64,000 nt of DNA from contig NZ_JARVCO010000010.1 of assembly GCF_034531395.1 (NCBI RefSeq), forward strand, positions 496,001-560,000. Direction: 5' to 3'. The stretch is from Pontiella agarivorans (GTDB taxonomy: Bacteria; Verrucomicrobiota; Kiritimatiellia; Kiritimatiellales; Pontiellaceae). The notes under the pieces were generated by a model, which was not told where the DNA came from, did no database searches, and saw only the letters and a program-made list of their open reading frames with translations. Numbering within the stretch: position 1 is the stretch's first letter; each line of letters begins with the position of its first letter. The translations under genes and the position numbers were made by a program. Shown piece after piece: positions 23,850 through 33,181 of this stretch.

Positions 23850-25124
23850 ATGAAAAAGATATGGATTTTAACGGCCATGTTGGCCGCTGCAGGGACGTAT
23901 GGCCAGACGAATACCCTGCTCACGTGGGAACAGTGTCTGGAAAAAGCCAAGGCGCACAATCCGGATCTGGTGTCCGCGCGCGCGGCGATCCGGGAGCTGG
24001 AATACGGGGTGACGTCTGCGAGCTCGGGTTTCCTTCCATCGATCAGCGCGCGTGCGAGCGGCACCTATGGCCAGAATGAAAACTCGGATGACTGGTCGGA
24101 CACGAAAAATTCGAGCGGGACGCTGAGTCTGGATCAGGACCTGTTCAGCGGCGGCGGAAACGTGGCCCGGCGCGGCCGCGCATTGGCCCAGCTGGAAATC
24201 GGCAAGGAGCAATACCGCAAGATCCTTTCCGATGTGGAATTCGCGCTGCGCAGCGCCTATCTCGACGTCATTTATGCGCAGGAACTCATTAAACTGACCG
24301 AACAGATTGAGGAACGCCGGGCGGCCAACGTACGGCTGATCCAGCTGCGCTTTGACGGCGGGCGCGAAAATGCCGGATCACTGGCGCGTACGAAAGCGCA
24401 GTATTCGCAGGCGGCTTATGAATCGAAAGAGGCTCAGCGCGAGCTGGTTTATGCGTTGCGCAATCTGGCGGCGGCGATCGGCCTGATGAAACCGGTCGAC
24501 GGCGCGGCCGGCGATCTCAGCGCACTTTCGCCAGAAGAACTGGCGGATCTCGAAGGGCTGATGAAACAGACGCCTGATTACGCCATTGCCGTCACGCAGG
24601 TGGAAGCCGCGGGGCAGGGACTGAAGGTCACGCGAAGCAGCCGCTTTCCGCAGGTCAGTTTCAGTGCTTCGGCCGGACTGGGCGATGGTTCGGGTTTTGA
24701 GCGCTATGATGCAAACTGGCGAATCGGCCTTTCGGCCAGCGTTCCGCTTTTTACCGGCGGACAGCTGCGTAGCGATATTGCTGCGGCCAAGGAGCAGATT
24801 ATTCAGACGGAAATGGATCTGATCGATACCGGAAACTCGCTCATGGTTACGTTGCAGCAGCGATGGAACGACTATGTGAACGCGGTTGAAAACGAGGCGG
24901 TTCAGAACGAGTTGTTTCGGGCCGAACAGTTGCGGGCCGAAATTTCCACCGCAAAATATAAACAGGGCCTGCTCTCCTACGAAGACTGGGACACCATTGA
25001 AAGTAATTTGATCACGCAGGGAAAGACTCATCTGCAGCGCCGCCGTGCTGCGGCACGGGCTGAGGCGGGCTGGAAAAATGCATTGGGTTTGAGTGTTTGG
25101 CAGACGATTGAGAAGGGTGAATAA
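23850..25124 (+). CDS. TolC-family outer membrane efflux protein
   Basis: The 424-aa product has a signal peptide (MKKIWILTAMLAAAGTYG) and the paired helical repeats of TolC-type trimeric channels: LTWEQCLEKAKAHNPDLVSARAAIRELEYGV...SSGFLPSISARASGTYG in the first half, TRSSRFPQVSFSASAGLG...NWRIGLSASVPLFTGGQLRSDIAAAKEQI in the second. A GGAGAG ribosome site precedes the ATG at 23850, chosen over one 12 codons upstream. It heads an operon with MacA- and MacB-like genes (1-bp gap to the next), forming a complete three-part efflux pump across both membranes. Confidence 0.92.
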   Translation: MKKIWILTAMLAAAGTYGQTNTLLTWEQCLEKAKAHNPDLVSARAAIRELEYGVTSASSGFLPSISARASGTYGQNENSDDWSDTKNSSGTLSLDQDLFSGGGNVARRGRALAQLEIGKEQYRKILSDVEFALRSAYLDVIYAQELIKLTEQIEERRAANVRLIQLRFDGGRENAGSLARTKAQYSQAAYESKEAQRELVYALRNLAAAIGLMKPVDGAAGDLSALSPEELADLEGLMKQTPDYAIAVTQVEAAGQGLKVTRSSRFPQVSFSASAGLGDGSGFERYDANWRIGLSASVPLFTGGQLRSDIAAAKEQIIQTEMDLIDTGNSLMVTLQQRWNDYVNAVENEAVQNELFRAEQLRAEISTAKYKQGLLSYEDWDTIESNLITQGKTHLQRRRAAARAEAGWKNALGLSVWQTIEKGE

Positions 25125-25125
25125 A

Positions 25126-26322
25126 ATGAACAAAACAATGAAGTGGATTATAATTTTAGGAGTCATCGGTGTTGGAGCTGGCATATGGTGGTCGCGTTCG
25201 AGAGGGAGCGGCGAGGAGGGGGCTGAGACCTATTATGATGTCGAAAAAGTGGAAATAAAAGACATTCGTATTACGGTGGAATCGACCGGTGAGGTGGAGC
25301 CGAGGAACCGGCTGGATGTAAAACCACCGATCGCCGGACGTCTGGAAGAGCTGATGGTGGATGAAGGCGAAAAAGTGACGAAGGGCCAGATTCTCGGATG
25401 GATCAGCTCAACGGAGCGGGCCACGCTGCTGGATGCTGCTTTGGCAACCAGTCAGGAAGAGTATGATTACTGGGAGGATCTGTATAAACCGTCACCGCTC
25501 ATTTCACCGTTGGACGGAACGATTATTGCCCGCAACTTTGAGCCGGGGCAGTCGATTGCCTCTTCCGATTCTGTTGTGGTGATTGCCGACGATCTGATTA
25601 TTGTGGCCAACCTTGATGAAACGGATATCGGACAGATCGAGGCCGATCAGAAGGTGGTGGTTGCGCTGGAAGCCTATCCGGATAATGAGTTCCCGTGCGT
25701 AGTTGAAAAAATTGCCTACGATGCCACCACGGTCAGCAGCGTAACGATGTATGAAGTTGATGTCCGTGCAAGCAGAAAGCTTCCACCGTTTGCCCGCAGC
25801 GGCATGACGGCCAATCTTGAGTTTATTGTGGAAGAAAAAGAGGGGGTGCTCACGCTTCCGGTATCCGCCATTCTGCAGAAAAGCGTGAAAGGCAGCGGAG
25901 GATTTGGCGAAGACCGCCCGGATTTTGCATCCATGACGGAGGATCAGCGCAAGGCTTTTATGGTTGAACGGATGAAAGAGCGCGGTTTATCTGATGCTGA
26001 AATTAAAGAGCGTATGGCGAATTTCGGTCAGGGCGGGCGTCGTCCCGGCGGTGCACCGGGAGGGCAGAATACAAATCAGGGAGCCGCCCGTCGTTCTGCC
26101 GGCGGATCCTCTGTTGAGAGCTATGTGCTTGTGGCCTCTAACAATCCGGATGAACCGGAAAAGAAAACCATCAAGGTCGGTGTGAGCGACGGTTCGTATA
26201 CCGAAATTCTCGAGGGTCTTGAAGAAGGGGATGAGGTTTTGATTAAGCAGGTCAGTCTGGGATCGAAAAAGTCCGGTGGAGGAAGTCTTTTCTCCCCGAC
26301 CATGGGGAGGGGGCCGCGCTAA
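25126..26322 (+). CDS. macA: MacA-like periplasmic adaptor (membrane fusion protein)
   Basis: The 398-aa product has one N-terminal membrane segment (about 6-23) and a biotinyl-lipoyl-like hairpin domain (GEVEPRNRLDVKPPIAGRLEELMVDEGEKVTKGQILGWI...SPLDGTIIARNFEPGQSIA). A beta-barrel domain follows (LIIVANLDETDIGQIEADQKVVVALEAYPDNEF). Unusually, a charged and Gly/Pro-rich insert of about 70 residues (RPDFASMTEDQRKAFMVERM, then GQGGRRPGGAPGGQ) sits in the C-terminal membrane-proximal part. The helical hairpin is short. It bridges TolC and the MacB transporter, and its stop overlaps the macB start (TAATG). Confidence 0.88.
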   Translation: MNKTMKWIIILGVIGVGAGIWWSRSRGSGEEGAETYYDVEKVEIKDIRITVESTGEVEPRNRLDVKPPIAGRLEELMVDEGEKVTKGQILGWISSTERATLLDAALATSQEEYDYWEDLYKPSPLISPLDGTIIARNFEPGQSIASSDSVVVIADDLIIVANLDETDIGQIEADQKVVVALEAYPDNEFPCVVEKIAYDATTVSSVTMYEVDVRASRKLPPFARSGMTANLEFIVEEKEGVLTLPVSAILQKSVKGSGGFGEDRPDFASMTEDQRKAFMVERMKERGLSDAEIKERMANFGQGGRRPGGAPGGQNTNQGAARRSAGGSSVESYVLVASNNPDEPEKKTIKVGVSDGSYTEILEGLEEGDEVLIKQVSLGSKKSGGGSLFSPTMGRGPR

Positions 26323-28274
26323 TGATCAAGGTTGAAAATCTCCGAAAGACCTATCAGATGGGGGAGGTGGAAGTCCGCGCCCTGGATGGCGTCTCCCTTT
26401 CGGTTGAGCGGGGTGAATATGTGGCGATTATCGGGGCATCAGGATCCGGAAAATCGACTTTGATGCATATTCTGGGTCTGCTCGATGTTCCGGATTCCGG
26501 AACATTTGAGATCGACGGTACGGACGTAACGAAATTTTCTGAAAATCAGCTGGCTGCTTTTCGTAACCGTGTGATGGGTTTTGTTTTTCAGCAGTTTAAT
26601 CTGCTCAAACGGACCAGCGCATTGGAAAATGTCGGACTTCCGCTGATCTATGCCCGCAACGGTAAAAAAACGGACATCGCCGATAAAATGCTGGATCTCG
26701 TGGGGCTGGCTAATCGCAAGTCGCACCATACCAACGAGCTTTCGGGCGGTCAGCAGCAGCGCGTGGCGATTGCCCGTGCTCTGGTGAACAGTCCGTCGCT
26801 CATTTTTGCCGATGAACCGACCGGAAACCTCGACTCGAAAAGTGCGAAAGAAATTATGGAAGTCATGAGCGAGCTGCACGCCAGCGGGCTCACCATTATT
26901 CTGGTTACTCATGATGCTGATGTGGCCAATCACGCTCAGCGCATCATTGAAATCCGCGATGGAAAAATACTCTCCGACGCACCGAATCCGCATGCACCTG
27001 AAGTGCCGCAGGTTGAAACGCGGGAGGTGGAGGAAGAAGGTAAGGGCGGTTTCAGCCTGAGGACGATTCGTGAAGGGCTGGTGCTGGTTAAGCAGTCCAT
27101 CCGTTCGCTGGCCGCCAACAAAGTCCGTACTGCGCTGTCGGCACTGGGGATCATGATCGGTGTGGCTGCTGTGATCGCCACCGTTGCGGTGGGTAATGGT
27201 GCAAAAGCAGCGGTGGAGGATCAGATGAGCCGGTTGGGTTCGAACCTGCTGATGCTTATGCCGCAGCGTCGTTCCCGCGGCGGAGTGGCGCAGGCGCAGG
27301 GAACGGTTTCGCGTTTGTCGCGCGACGATGCCCAGGCCATCCGTGAAGAGGTCGGTCATGTGGTGGGGGTCAGCTCGACGGTTGATGGAAATGTTCAGCT
27401 CAAAGTCGGAAATCTGAACTGGAGCTGCCGGGTGACCGGAGTTGATCCCGATTATGAATTCATGCGTTCGTATGAACCGCAGCTCGGGCGTTTTTTCACC
27501 GATGAGGAAATCAACTCGAAGGCGATGGTCTGTCTGCTGGGCGTGACCCCGGTTCGTGAACTTTTCGGGGGAGAGAATCCGGTCGGGAAAAAAGTGAAAA
27601 TGAACCGCAGGACCTATACGGTGATCGGTGTACTTCCTGAAAAAGGAAGCAGCGGGTTTCAGGATTATGATGATGCCGCATTTGTTCCAGTCACCACCGC
27701 CATGCGCCGGATGTTCGGCCGTGATTATGTGGAGCGTATCGAAATCCAAATTGATGCGCCCGAAAATATGGATCGGGCTCAAATGGACATTCTGGCTCTG
27801 CTGGCTCAGCGCCACCGGACAGCGAGCGGTTCGTTCGAAATCCGGAACCTGGCCGAAATTCAGGATGCCGTTTCTTCTACCAGCCGTGTGATGTCATTGC
27901 TGCTCTCCAGTATTGCATCGATTGCTCTGGTGGTCGGTGGCATCGGGATTATGAATATTATGCTGGTATCGGTGACAGAGCGTACACGTGAAATCGGTCT
28001 GCGTAAGGCACTGGGTGCACGAGGTGGCGATATCATGTCGCAGTTCCTCATCGAAGCGCTGGTCATCAGCTTTTTCGGCGGGTGCCTGGGTATTGCGCTG
28101 GGAACGGCTGTGGGCTATGCCGCGGAGCGTTTTGCGAATATGACCGTGGTTTTCACACAGGATTCCATCTATATGGCTTTCGGCTTCTCTGCGATTATCG
28201 GTATTCTCTTCGGAATTTGGCCGGCCCGCAAAGCGGCCCGGCTCAACCCGATTGAAGCATTACGCTACGAATAG
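26322..28274 (+). CDS. macB: MacB-like ABC transporter, fused ATPase and permease
   Basis: The 650-aa product has the MacB plan. An N-terminal ATPase (about 1-225) carries GASGSGKST (Walker A), LSGGQQQRVAIARAL (signature) and IFADEPTGNLDS (Walker B). Then come a first membrane segment (about 270-295), a large periplasmic domain, and three C-terminal membrane segments beginning near LLLSSIASIALVVGGIGIMNIMLVSVTERTREIGLRKALGA. MacB proteins are mechanotransmitters that drive export of macrolides, peptides or lipids through TolC. The cargo here is unknown. Confidence 0.93.
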   Translation: MIKVENLRKTYQMGEVEVRALDGVSLSVERGEYVAIIGASGSGKSTLMHILGLLDVPDSGTFEIDGTDVTKFSENQLAAFRNRVMGFVFQQFNLLKRTSALENVGLPLIYARNGKKTDIADKMLDLVGLANRKSHHTNELSGGQQQRVAIARALVNSPSLIFADEPTGNLDSKSAKEIMEVMSELHASGLTIILVTHDADVANHAQRIIEIRDGKILSDAPNPHAPEVPQVETREVEEEGKGGFSLRTIREGLVLVKQSIRSLAANKVRTALSALGIMIGVAAVIATVAVGNGAKAAVEDQMSRLGSNLLMLMPQRRSRGGVAQAQGTVSRLSRDDAQAIREEVGHVVGVSSTVDGNVQLKVGNLNWSCRVTGVDPDYEFMRSYEPQLGRFFTDEEINSKAMVCLLGVTPVRELFGGENPVGKKVKMNRRTYTVIGVLPEKGSSGFQDYDDAAFVPVTTAMRRMFGRDYVERIEIQIDAPENMDRAQMDILALLAQRHRTASGSFEIRNLAEIQDAVSSTSRVMSLLLSSIASIALVVGGIGIMNIMLVSVTERTREIGLRKALGARGGDIMSQFLIEALVISFFGGCLGIALGTAVGYAAERFANMTVVFTQDSIYMAFGFSAIIGILFGIWPARKAARLNPIEALRYE

Positions 28275-28287
28275 CAGTCAGCGGCCT

Positions 28288-28884
28288 TTATTTCACCAAA
28301 CCGGCTTTATGGATGTCCAGCACGAGGTTGTTCATGAGCCGGTCGGTGCTTTTCTCCAGTTCCGCGCCGTGCGGTTTAAACGGGGCCAGCAGCCCGAGCA
28401 GCAGCTGCTGGCGACGGATGACGCCATCCTGAAGTTGAATCCGGTGTGATTCTCCGGTAGCGGAATCTTTGACACTGGCCAGCAGCCGGAAGGTATCGGT
28501 TTCCGTATTGGGATAAAGGAAAAGCGTCAGTGCGGCGAGTGTCGCATCCGATGAGCTCATCGTTTTGTCATTAATGACGGCCACCAGCAGTTGAAGGTCT
28601 GTATTCCGGTCTCGGGTGCTGATGCGCGAAAACATACCGCTCTCTTCAAGGCTTCGAATCAGCGTATCCGCAAGAAAGGCCTGGTTGTTGGCATCGGTCT
28701 GGGGCCAGGGTTCGCCGTTAACCCGGCCGGAAAAGGCGAGGTCCACATAAACCGATTTTTTAGCGCGAACCGTTGGGAACGATGAAATATCGCTCAGTTC
28801 CCCTTCATGGTATGACGATGCACAGCCGCACAGCAGACCGGCGCAGAGTATGGATGCCGCCGAAAGTAAAATATTGATTTTCAT
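28288..28884 (-). CDS. Putative lipoprotein of unknown function
   Basis: The 198-aa product has a lipoprotein signal with lipobox LLCGC (Cys about 21), followed by about 175 residues with no recognised motif (VRAKKSVYVDLAFSGRVNGEPWPQTDANNQAFLADTLIRSLEESGMFSRI...LQLLVAVINDK). The pattern suggests a small mixed alpha/beta domain. It is the last gene of the hemY-hemH-hydrolase run, 9 bp after the hydrolase, and converges on macB with a 13-bp gap. Confidence 0.65.
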   Translation of the reverse strand: MKINILLSAASILCAGLLCGCASSYHEGELSDISSFPTVRAKKSVYVDLAFSGRVNGEPWPQTDANNQAFLADTLIRSLEESGMFSRISTRDRNTDLQLLVAVINDKTMSSSDATLAALTLFLYPNTETDTFRLLASVKDSATGESHRIQLQDGVIRRQQLLLGLLAPFKPHGAELEKSTDRLMNNLVLDIHKAGLVK

Positions 28885-28893
28885 GATGTCTCC

Positions 28894-29721
28894 CTAAAGT
28901 CGGTCGTTGAGCCAGTTCAGTATGAGCTCAAAGACCTGTTTTTTCAGCGGCGCATTATGGGGTTCATGTAATACGCCTGAAAGCATTTTAAAGGTGCAAT
29001 TCCCGCCGGCGTTTTCGGCGAACTGCCGGGTGATCACCGGATCGGTGATCCGGTCGTCGGATCCGTGAAAAAGCAAGGCGGGAACCGACAGCTCCGCAGC
29101 TTGTTTCCGGCACCGCTTTCCGGCTTCAATCATCCCCAGCGCCAGCGCGGGTGTGATTCGGTTGTGCGTCAATGGATCGTTCCGATAGGCCCGAATCACA
29201 TTGAGGTCGCGCGAAAGTTTCCGGTCATCCAGCCCGCTGGAAACCGCCGGATGCAGGTGCAGGTTCCGGAGCAGTTTCACCATACCCAGTTTCCAGGCCG
29301 AAGGGGGATCACAGATCTGCAGTGCCGGGGCCGATGAAATGATGCCTGCCACCTCCAATTTTCGGTTCAGAGCGAAATCAAGCACGATCAGACCGCCCAG
29401 ACTGTGGCCGTAAAGAAAAAGCGGAAGTCCGGGAAAAGCTATACCGGCTTTTTCCAGGGTTTGGAAAAGGTCGTCAAGTAAAGTTCCAAAGGTTGGAACA
29501 TGTCCGCGTCGGCCTTCCGAATTTCCATGTCCGCGCAGGTCCGTACCGAGTACGGCAAAGCCGGAATTTTCCAGCATCCGGGCAACATGATCGTATCGTC
29601 CGAGGTGTTCACCCAGACCGTGGACAAGCAGAATAACTCCTCTGATTGGCCCTTCCGGAGTCCGGCATCCTCCTCTCAGCAGGAGGCCGTCTGTGGTCTG
29701 GACACTGAACGGTTCAATCAT
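28894..29721 (-). CDS. Alpha/beta hydrolase, monoacylglycerol lipase/lysophospholipase type
   Basis: The 275-aa product matches the 'Hydrolase_4' (lysophospholipase/monoglyceride lipase) branch. It has GVILLVHGLGEHLGRYDHVARML (oxyanion region), GTDLRGHGNSEGRRGH, the nucleophile elbow LYGHSLGG, the acid in LLFHGSDDRITDP, and the C-terminal His in LSGVLHEPHN. The start at 29721 avoids overlap with hemH, whose stop is 4 bp upstream. Two exact TTCCA-type palindromes (29452, 29484) lie within its first third, encoding F-Q-T-L-E and V-P-T-F-G-T. Confidence 0.86.
   Translation of the reverse strand: MIEPFSVQTTDGLLLRGGCRTPEGPIRGVILLVHGLGEHLGRYDHVARMLENSGFAVLGTDLRGHGNSEGRRGHVPTFGTLLDDLFQTLEKAGIAFPGLPLFLYGHSLGGLIVLDFALNRKLEVAGIISSAPALQICDPPSAWKLGMVKLLRNLHLHPAVSSGLDDRKLSRDLNVIRAYRNDPLTHNRITPALALGMIEAGKRCRKQAAELSVPALLFHGSDDRITDPVITRQFAENAGGNCTFKMLSGVLHEPHNAPLKKQVFELILNWLNDRL
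29452..29466. repeat. TTCCA-N5-TGGAA palindrome in the hydrolase gene
   Basis: Exact copy, spacer GGGTT. It encodes F-Q-T-L-E, the same peptide as in avtA. Confidence 0.7.
29484..29498. repeat. TTCCA-N5-TGGAA palindrome in the hydrolase gene, second copy
   Basis: Exact copy, spacer AAGGT, 17 bp from the previous one but in a different codon phase (V-P-T-F-G-T). Arms extend to GTTCCA/TGGAAC. Confidence 0.7.
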
Positions 29722-29725
29722 TCGT

Positions 29726-30733
29726 TTACGTTGACGCCGGCCAGTTCCCGGCATTGGAAATCAGGGTTTCCAGGCAGTGGAACGCGGCGGGGGAGTCATT
29801 CAGGCAGGGAATCATGCGGAAGGATTCGCCCCCGGCTTTTTTAAACGTTTCCTGCCCGCGGATTTGAATTTCCTCCAGTGTTTCAAGGCAGTCGCAGAAA
29901 AAGGCGGGACAAATGACCGCGAGTTCTTTGATGCCTTTTTTCGGGAGCTCTTCAAGGACTTTGTCGGTGTAGGGTTCCAGCCAGGGATCGCGGCCGAGCC
30001 GCGATTGAAAAGAGATGGAGTAGCGGTCTTTTTCAAGGCCCGCTTTTTCGACGACGAGCCGGGTGGTCTCGAAGCACTGGTGCCGGTAGCAGGTGGCGTG
30101 GGCCGGCGATGCGGTCCGGCAGCAGTCGGCTGATTGCATACAGTGCGATCCGGTGGGATCGGTTTTTTTGAGGTGTCGTACCGGCAGACCGTGATAGCTG
30201 AACAGAATGTGCTCTTTTACATCCTTCAATGATTCTGCAATAGGATCGATGAGTTCCGGAATATTGTAGAAGGGCGGAGCCACTCGCAGTTTTGCCCGGC
30301 CTTTCAGAACTTTTTTAACCAGTGCGGTACAGCCGCCGGTGGTGGCCATGGCATAATGCGGGAACATCGGCAGCAACCCGATTTCCTCTACACCCTGAGC
30401 AAGCAGTTTATCGATGGCCGACGCAACGGAGGGATTGCGGTAGGCCATGCAGACTTCGAGCGGTTCCTGTAGTTTTTTATTCAGCCCCCGGGCGAGGGTG
30501 CTGCAGTAGTGAACCAGCGGCGAGCCGTTTTCTGTCCAGATGGCTTTGTAGGCTTCGGCCGATTCGGCCGGACGTTTCGGAAGGATAAGCCAGTGTACCA
30601 GTGCATAGCGCAGCGGAAAGGGCAGGTCGATGACATAAGGATCCATCAGAAACTCTTTGAGATAAACCCGCAGAGCCTCCTCCGATGTGTCGTCCGGCGA
30701 ACCGGTATTCATCAGCAGAAAACCACGTTTCAT
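29726..30733 (-). CDS. hemH: Ferrochelatase HemH
   Basis: HemH inserts ferrous iron into protoporphyrin IX, the last step of the protoporphyrin-dependent heme pathway. The 335-aa product begins GFLLMNTGSPDDTSEEALRVYLKEFLMD and has GLLPMFPHYAMATTGG and the catalytic His in ILFSYHGLPVRH. The cysteine-containing stretch around CMQSADCCRTASPAHATCYRHQCFETTR may be an iron-sulfur or metal site. The start overlaps hemY by 4 bp. A TTCCA-type palindrome near the C-terminus (29768) encodes F-H-C-L-E. Confidence 0.95.
   Translation of the reverse strand: MKRGFLLMNTGSPDDTSEEALRVYLKEFLMDPYVIDLPFPLRYALVHWLILPKRPAESAEAYKAIWTENGSPLVHYCSTLARGLNKKLQEPLEVCMAYRNPSVASAIDKLLAQGVEEIGLLPMFPHYAMATTGGCTALVKKVLKGRAKLRVAPPFYNIPELIDPIAESLKDVKEHILFSYHGLPVRHLKKTDPTGSHCMQSADCCRTASPAHATCYRHQCFETTRLVVEKAGLEKDRYSISFQSRLGRDPWLEPYTDKVLEELPKKGIKELAVICPAFFCDCLETLEEIQIRGQETFKKAGGESFRMIPCLNDSPAAFHCLETLISNAGNWPAST
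29768..29782. repeat. TTCCA-N5-TGGAA palindrome in hemH
   Basis: Exact copy, spacer GGCAG. It encodes F-H-C-L-E. Another half-site pair (ATTGGAAA...TTTCCAGG) flanks it. Confidence 0.6.
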
Positions 30734-32058
30734 GAGATCATCTTTTTTGCGATATTGAGGCCGGAGAGCAGCGAATTGGAGACGGAGATGCCGTCGCGAT
30801 AGTGACCGGCAAAGTGGATGCCTTTGTATTGTGATTCAATCTCATTCATTCGGTTCAGGAACCTTTCATAGCCAATCGTGTACTGCGGAATCGCCTTCGG
30901 CCAGACCGTGCTGTGCACAAAATCCGGCTCCGTATTAATTCCGAGCAGTTCGCGGAGATCGTCCATAACTTTCACGAGCATTTCATCTTTATCCATCAGG
31001 GCGCGTTCCGGAGAGCGCGCACCGCCGATAAATACGGTCAGCAGCGCCATTCCGCCGGGGGCGCGATCCGGGAAGATCGAAGAGGGAAAGAGGGCTCCGA
31101 GGGAAAATTTATGTTCCACTTCCGGAATCAGCATGCCGAAGCCGTCGAGTGCATGCATGATCGAATTGAGTTCAAATCCGAGGGATAGGCTGGTGACGGC
31201 GGGGTATTCGATTTCCTCAAACAGATCAAGGTCGAACGGGGTATTCAGCTCCGGCATTTGATGGGCGGGAATCGCTAGCAGTACATCACTGAATTCCTCG
31301 CGGTTTACCAGCCAGATATCCTCTTCCATCATCTGGATGGAAGAGACGGGCGTGTTGAGACGAACGCGGTATCCCAGTTTTTCCGCCAGTCGCAGGGGCA
31401 GCACCTCCATACCGTCATCAAAGCTGTACATCCGGGCATCATGCACATTTTTTTCTGCGCGTTTTTTCCGTTCTCTGGAACCTTTGATTGCACCTTTTAT
31501 GAGTGATCCATACTTCTCTTCCAGTGCATAGAGTTTTGGAAATGCATGCTTTACCGAGAGCCGGGAAGGTTCCCCGGCATAGACGCCGCTGACAAAAGGA
31601 TTGATGGCATAGTCGAGAAATTCTTTCCCGATTCTGCGCAGAACAAAATCGGCTAGACTTTCCTGTTCGCTGCTTCTGGATTGAATAAACGGTTCCTTCA
31701 GCAACCGCAGTTTGGCTTTGGAGGAAAAGGCTTTCGATTTTAAAAAGGCAGCGGGCGATGAAGGCAGGGCGAGCGGTTTCCCGTTTCGGACAATATATCG
31801 GTTTTTCGCGGCGAGGCTGGCGGGCAGTTTATTGCCTTCGAGCCCGAGGCGCGTAATCAGGTTTCCGACGTCCGGGTGTGTTTCCAGAATCGAATTGGGG
31901 CCGCATTCCACCAGGTAGCCATCTTTCCGGAGGCTTGAAATACAGCCGCCGACCCGGCCTGATGCTTCAAAGACGGCACAGTCGATACCTTTTTCCTGCA
32001 ATTCATATGCTGCACTCAATCCCGTAATGCCCGCACCGATAATCGCTACTTTTTTCAT
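30730..32058 (-). CDS. hemY: Protoporphyrinogen oxidase HemY
   Basis: A FAD-dependent enzyme that oxidises protoporphyrinogen IX (or coproporphyrinogen III in the coproheme route). The 442-aa product begins with the dinucleotide-binding fold VAIIGAGITGLSAAYELQEKGIDCAVFEASGRVGGCI and ends with the FAD site SQYKGIHFAGHYRDGISVSNSLLSGLNIAKKM. It has the usual PPO segments (FVSGVYAGEPSRLSVKHAFPKLYALEEKYGSLIKG). It uses O2, unlike the oxygen-independent HemN found nearby. First gene of a four-gene run with hemH, a hydrolase and a lipoprotein. Confidence 0.93.
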   Translation of the reverse strand: MKKVAIIGAGITGLSAAYELQEKGIDCAVFEASGRVGGCISSLRKDGYLVECGPNSILETHPDVGNLITRLGLEGNKLPASLAAKNRYIVRNGKPLALPSSPAAFLKSKAFSSKAKLRLLKEPFIQSRSSEQESLADFVLRRIGKEFLDYAINPFVSGVYAGEPSRLSVKHAFPKLYALEEKYGSLIKGAIKGSRERKKRAEKNVHDARMYSFDDGMEVLPLRLAEKLGYRVRLNTPVSSIQMMEEDIWLVNREEFSDVLLAIPAHQMPELNTPFDLDLFEEIEYPAVTSLSLGFELNSIMHALDGFGMLIPEVEHKFSLGALFPSSIFPDRAPGGMALLTVFIGGARSPERALMDKDEMLVKVMDDLRELLGINTEPDFVHSTVWPKAIPQYTIGYERFLNRMNEIESQYKGIHFAGHYRDGISVSNSLLSGLNIAKKMIS

Positions 32059-32176
32059 ACCGTTGATTTAACCGTGAAGAGCGGCTTATGGCCACATCAA
32101 ATAACGGTTCCTTTTTATGCCTGAAGCGGGATCAGAAAGAAATAATGCTGGCTGGATAACTATTTTCTTGCCGGTA

Positions 32177-32198
32177 AAAGAATGTGTCCCTATTCTTT
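32177..32198. repeat. Small inverted repeat in the hemY/lipoprotein divergent gap
   Basis: AAAGAAT and ATTCTTT flank an 8-nt spacer in the 236-bp gap between hemY (leftward) and the LPP20-like gene (rightward). It could be a hairpin or an operator. Nothing else stands out in the gap. Confidence 0.35.
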
Positions 32199-32294
32199 CT
32201 CTTGTAAAGGGAACCTGATACATCAGTCGTTAAATTACGGACGGGTGCCCGTGGCGCCTGAGAAGCAGGCCTGAGTTAAATTGAGGGATATGAG

Positions 32295-33140
32295 ATGTAT
32301 ACATATAGATATCCGAAGTTTCTCGCCGTCGCACAAGCGTTGCTTGTTGCATCGGTATTTTTGACCGGTTGCCAAACGGCCAAAACCCCATCACAGGAAC
32401 AAGACGCAATGGCTCCGGCCGAAGCGGAAAGTACGGCCGGGATGGATCAGCAGGAAGGTGCCGCCGTCGGTCGCGAATCAATGACCATCCAGATCGATGG
32501 AGCCGATGCCTCACATGAAGGCGATACTCTGACACTCACCTATCCGGTGTTGCAGGATAAAAACAACCGCCTGCCAGACTGGGCTATAAATCCGGCCATG
32601 GGCGGAGTCGTTGGCTCAGTTGGCGTTGCTTCTGTAAAGGGGCTGGGAACGCGTGAACAGCTGGACGAAGCCCGGCTTTCCGGAAGGCTGGAGCTGGCCA
32701 GCATGCTGGAAACCCGGTTGCAAACCGTCGGCCGTTCAGCACTTGAGGAAAACCTGATGGCCAATGCAGAGGGACGCGGGGAAAACTCACGTCGTAATAC
32801 CCTGGGTGTAGATCGGGATATTCTCGACATTGTTCTGGCCGGAAGCCGGCAACGGGCATTGTGGTTTGATCCGGAGAGCGGTGAGTGCTTTGTCTGGATG
32901 GTTCTGGATGGCGGAGTGCTGGACAAAGCGTTGCACTATGTCGAGGATGAGGTATCGGTTTTTATTGCCAATACACCGATCGCTGTGGAATATGCGCCGG
33001 CCCGTGCGAAACTGGAGCCGCCAACGGTCGTCGTGGAAGCGGCGGAACCACCTCCACCACCGCCGAAAGAACCGGTTGAGCAGCTGGAGGAAAATCTCAA
33101 GCCGATTGCAACGGTTCCGATTAATTCCTCAGACTCATGA
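32295..33140 (+). CDS. LPP20-like lipoprotein
   Basis: The 281-aa product has a lipoprotein signal with lipobox LTGC (Cys about 26). The central domain (DWAINPAMGGVVGSVGVASVKGLGTREQLDEARLSGRLELASMLETRLQTV) follows the LPP20 family pattern (an alanine-rich helix beginning with DEAR). The C-terminus is Pro/Glu-rich. LPP20 proteins are outer-membrane lipoproteins of unclear role. A second, smaller lipoprotein gene follows 41 bp downstream. Confidence 0.78.
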   Translation: MYTYRYPKFLAVAQALLVASVFLTGCQTAKTPSQEQDAMAPAEAESTAGMDQQEGAAVGRESMTIQIDGADASHEGDTLTLTYPVLQDKNNRLPDWAINPAMGGVVGSVGVASVKGLGTREQLDEARLSGRLELASMLETRLQTVGRSALEENLMANAEGRGENSRRNTLGVDRDILDIVLAGSRQRALWFDPESGECFVWMVLDGGVLDKALHYVEDEVSVFIANTPIAVEYAPARAKLEPPTVVVEAAEPPPPPPKEPVEQLEENLKPIATVPINSSDS

Positions 33141-33181
33141 ACGTTGGAGTCGCAGTAGAAAACTGAACCCAGGTAACTGTT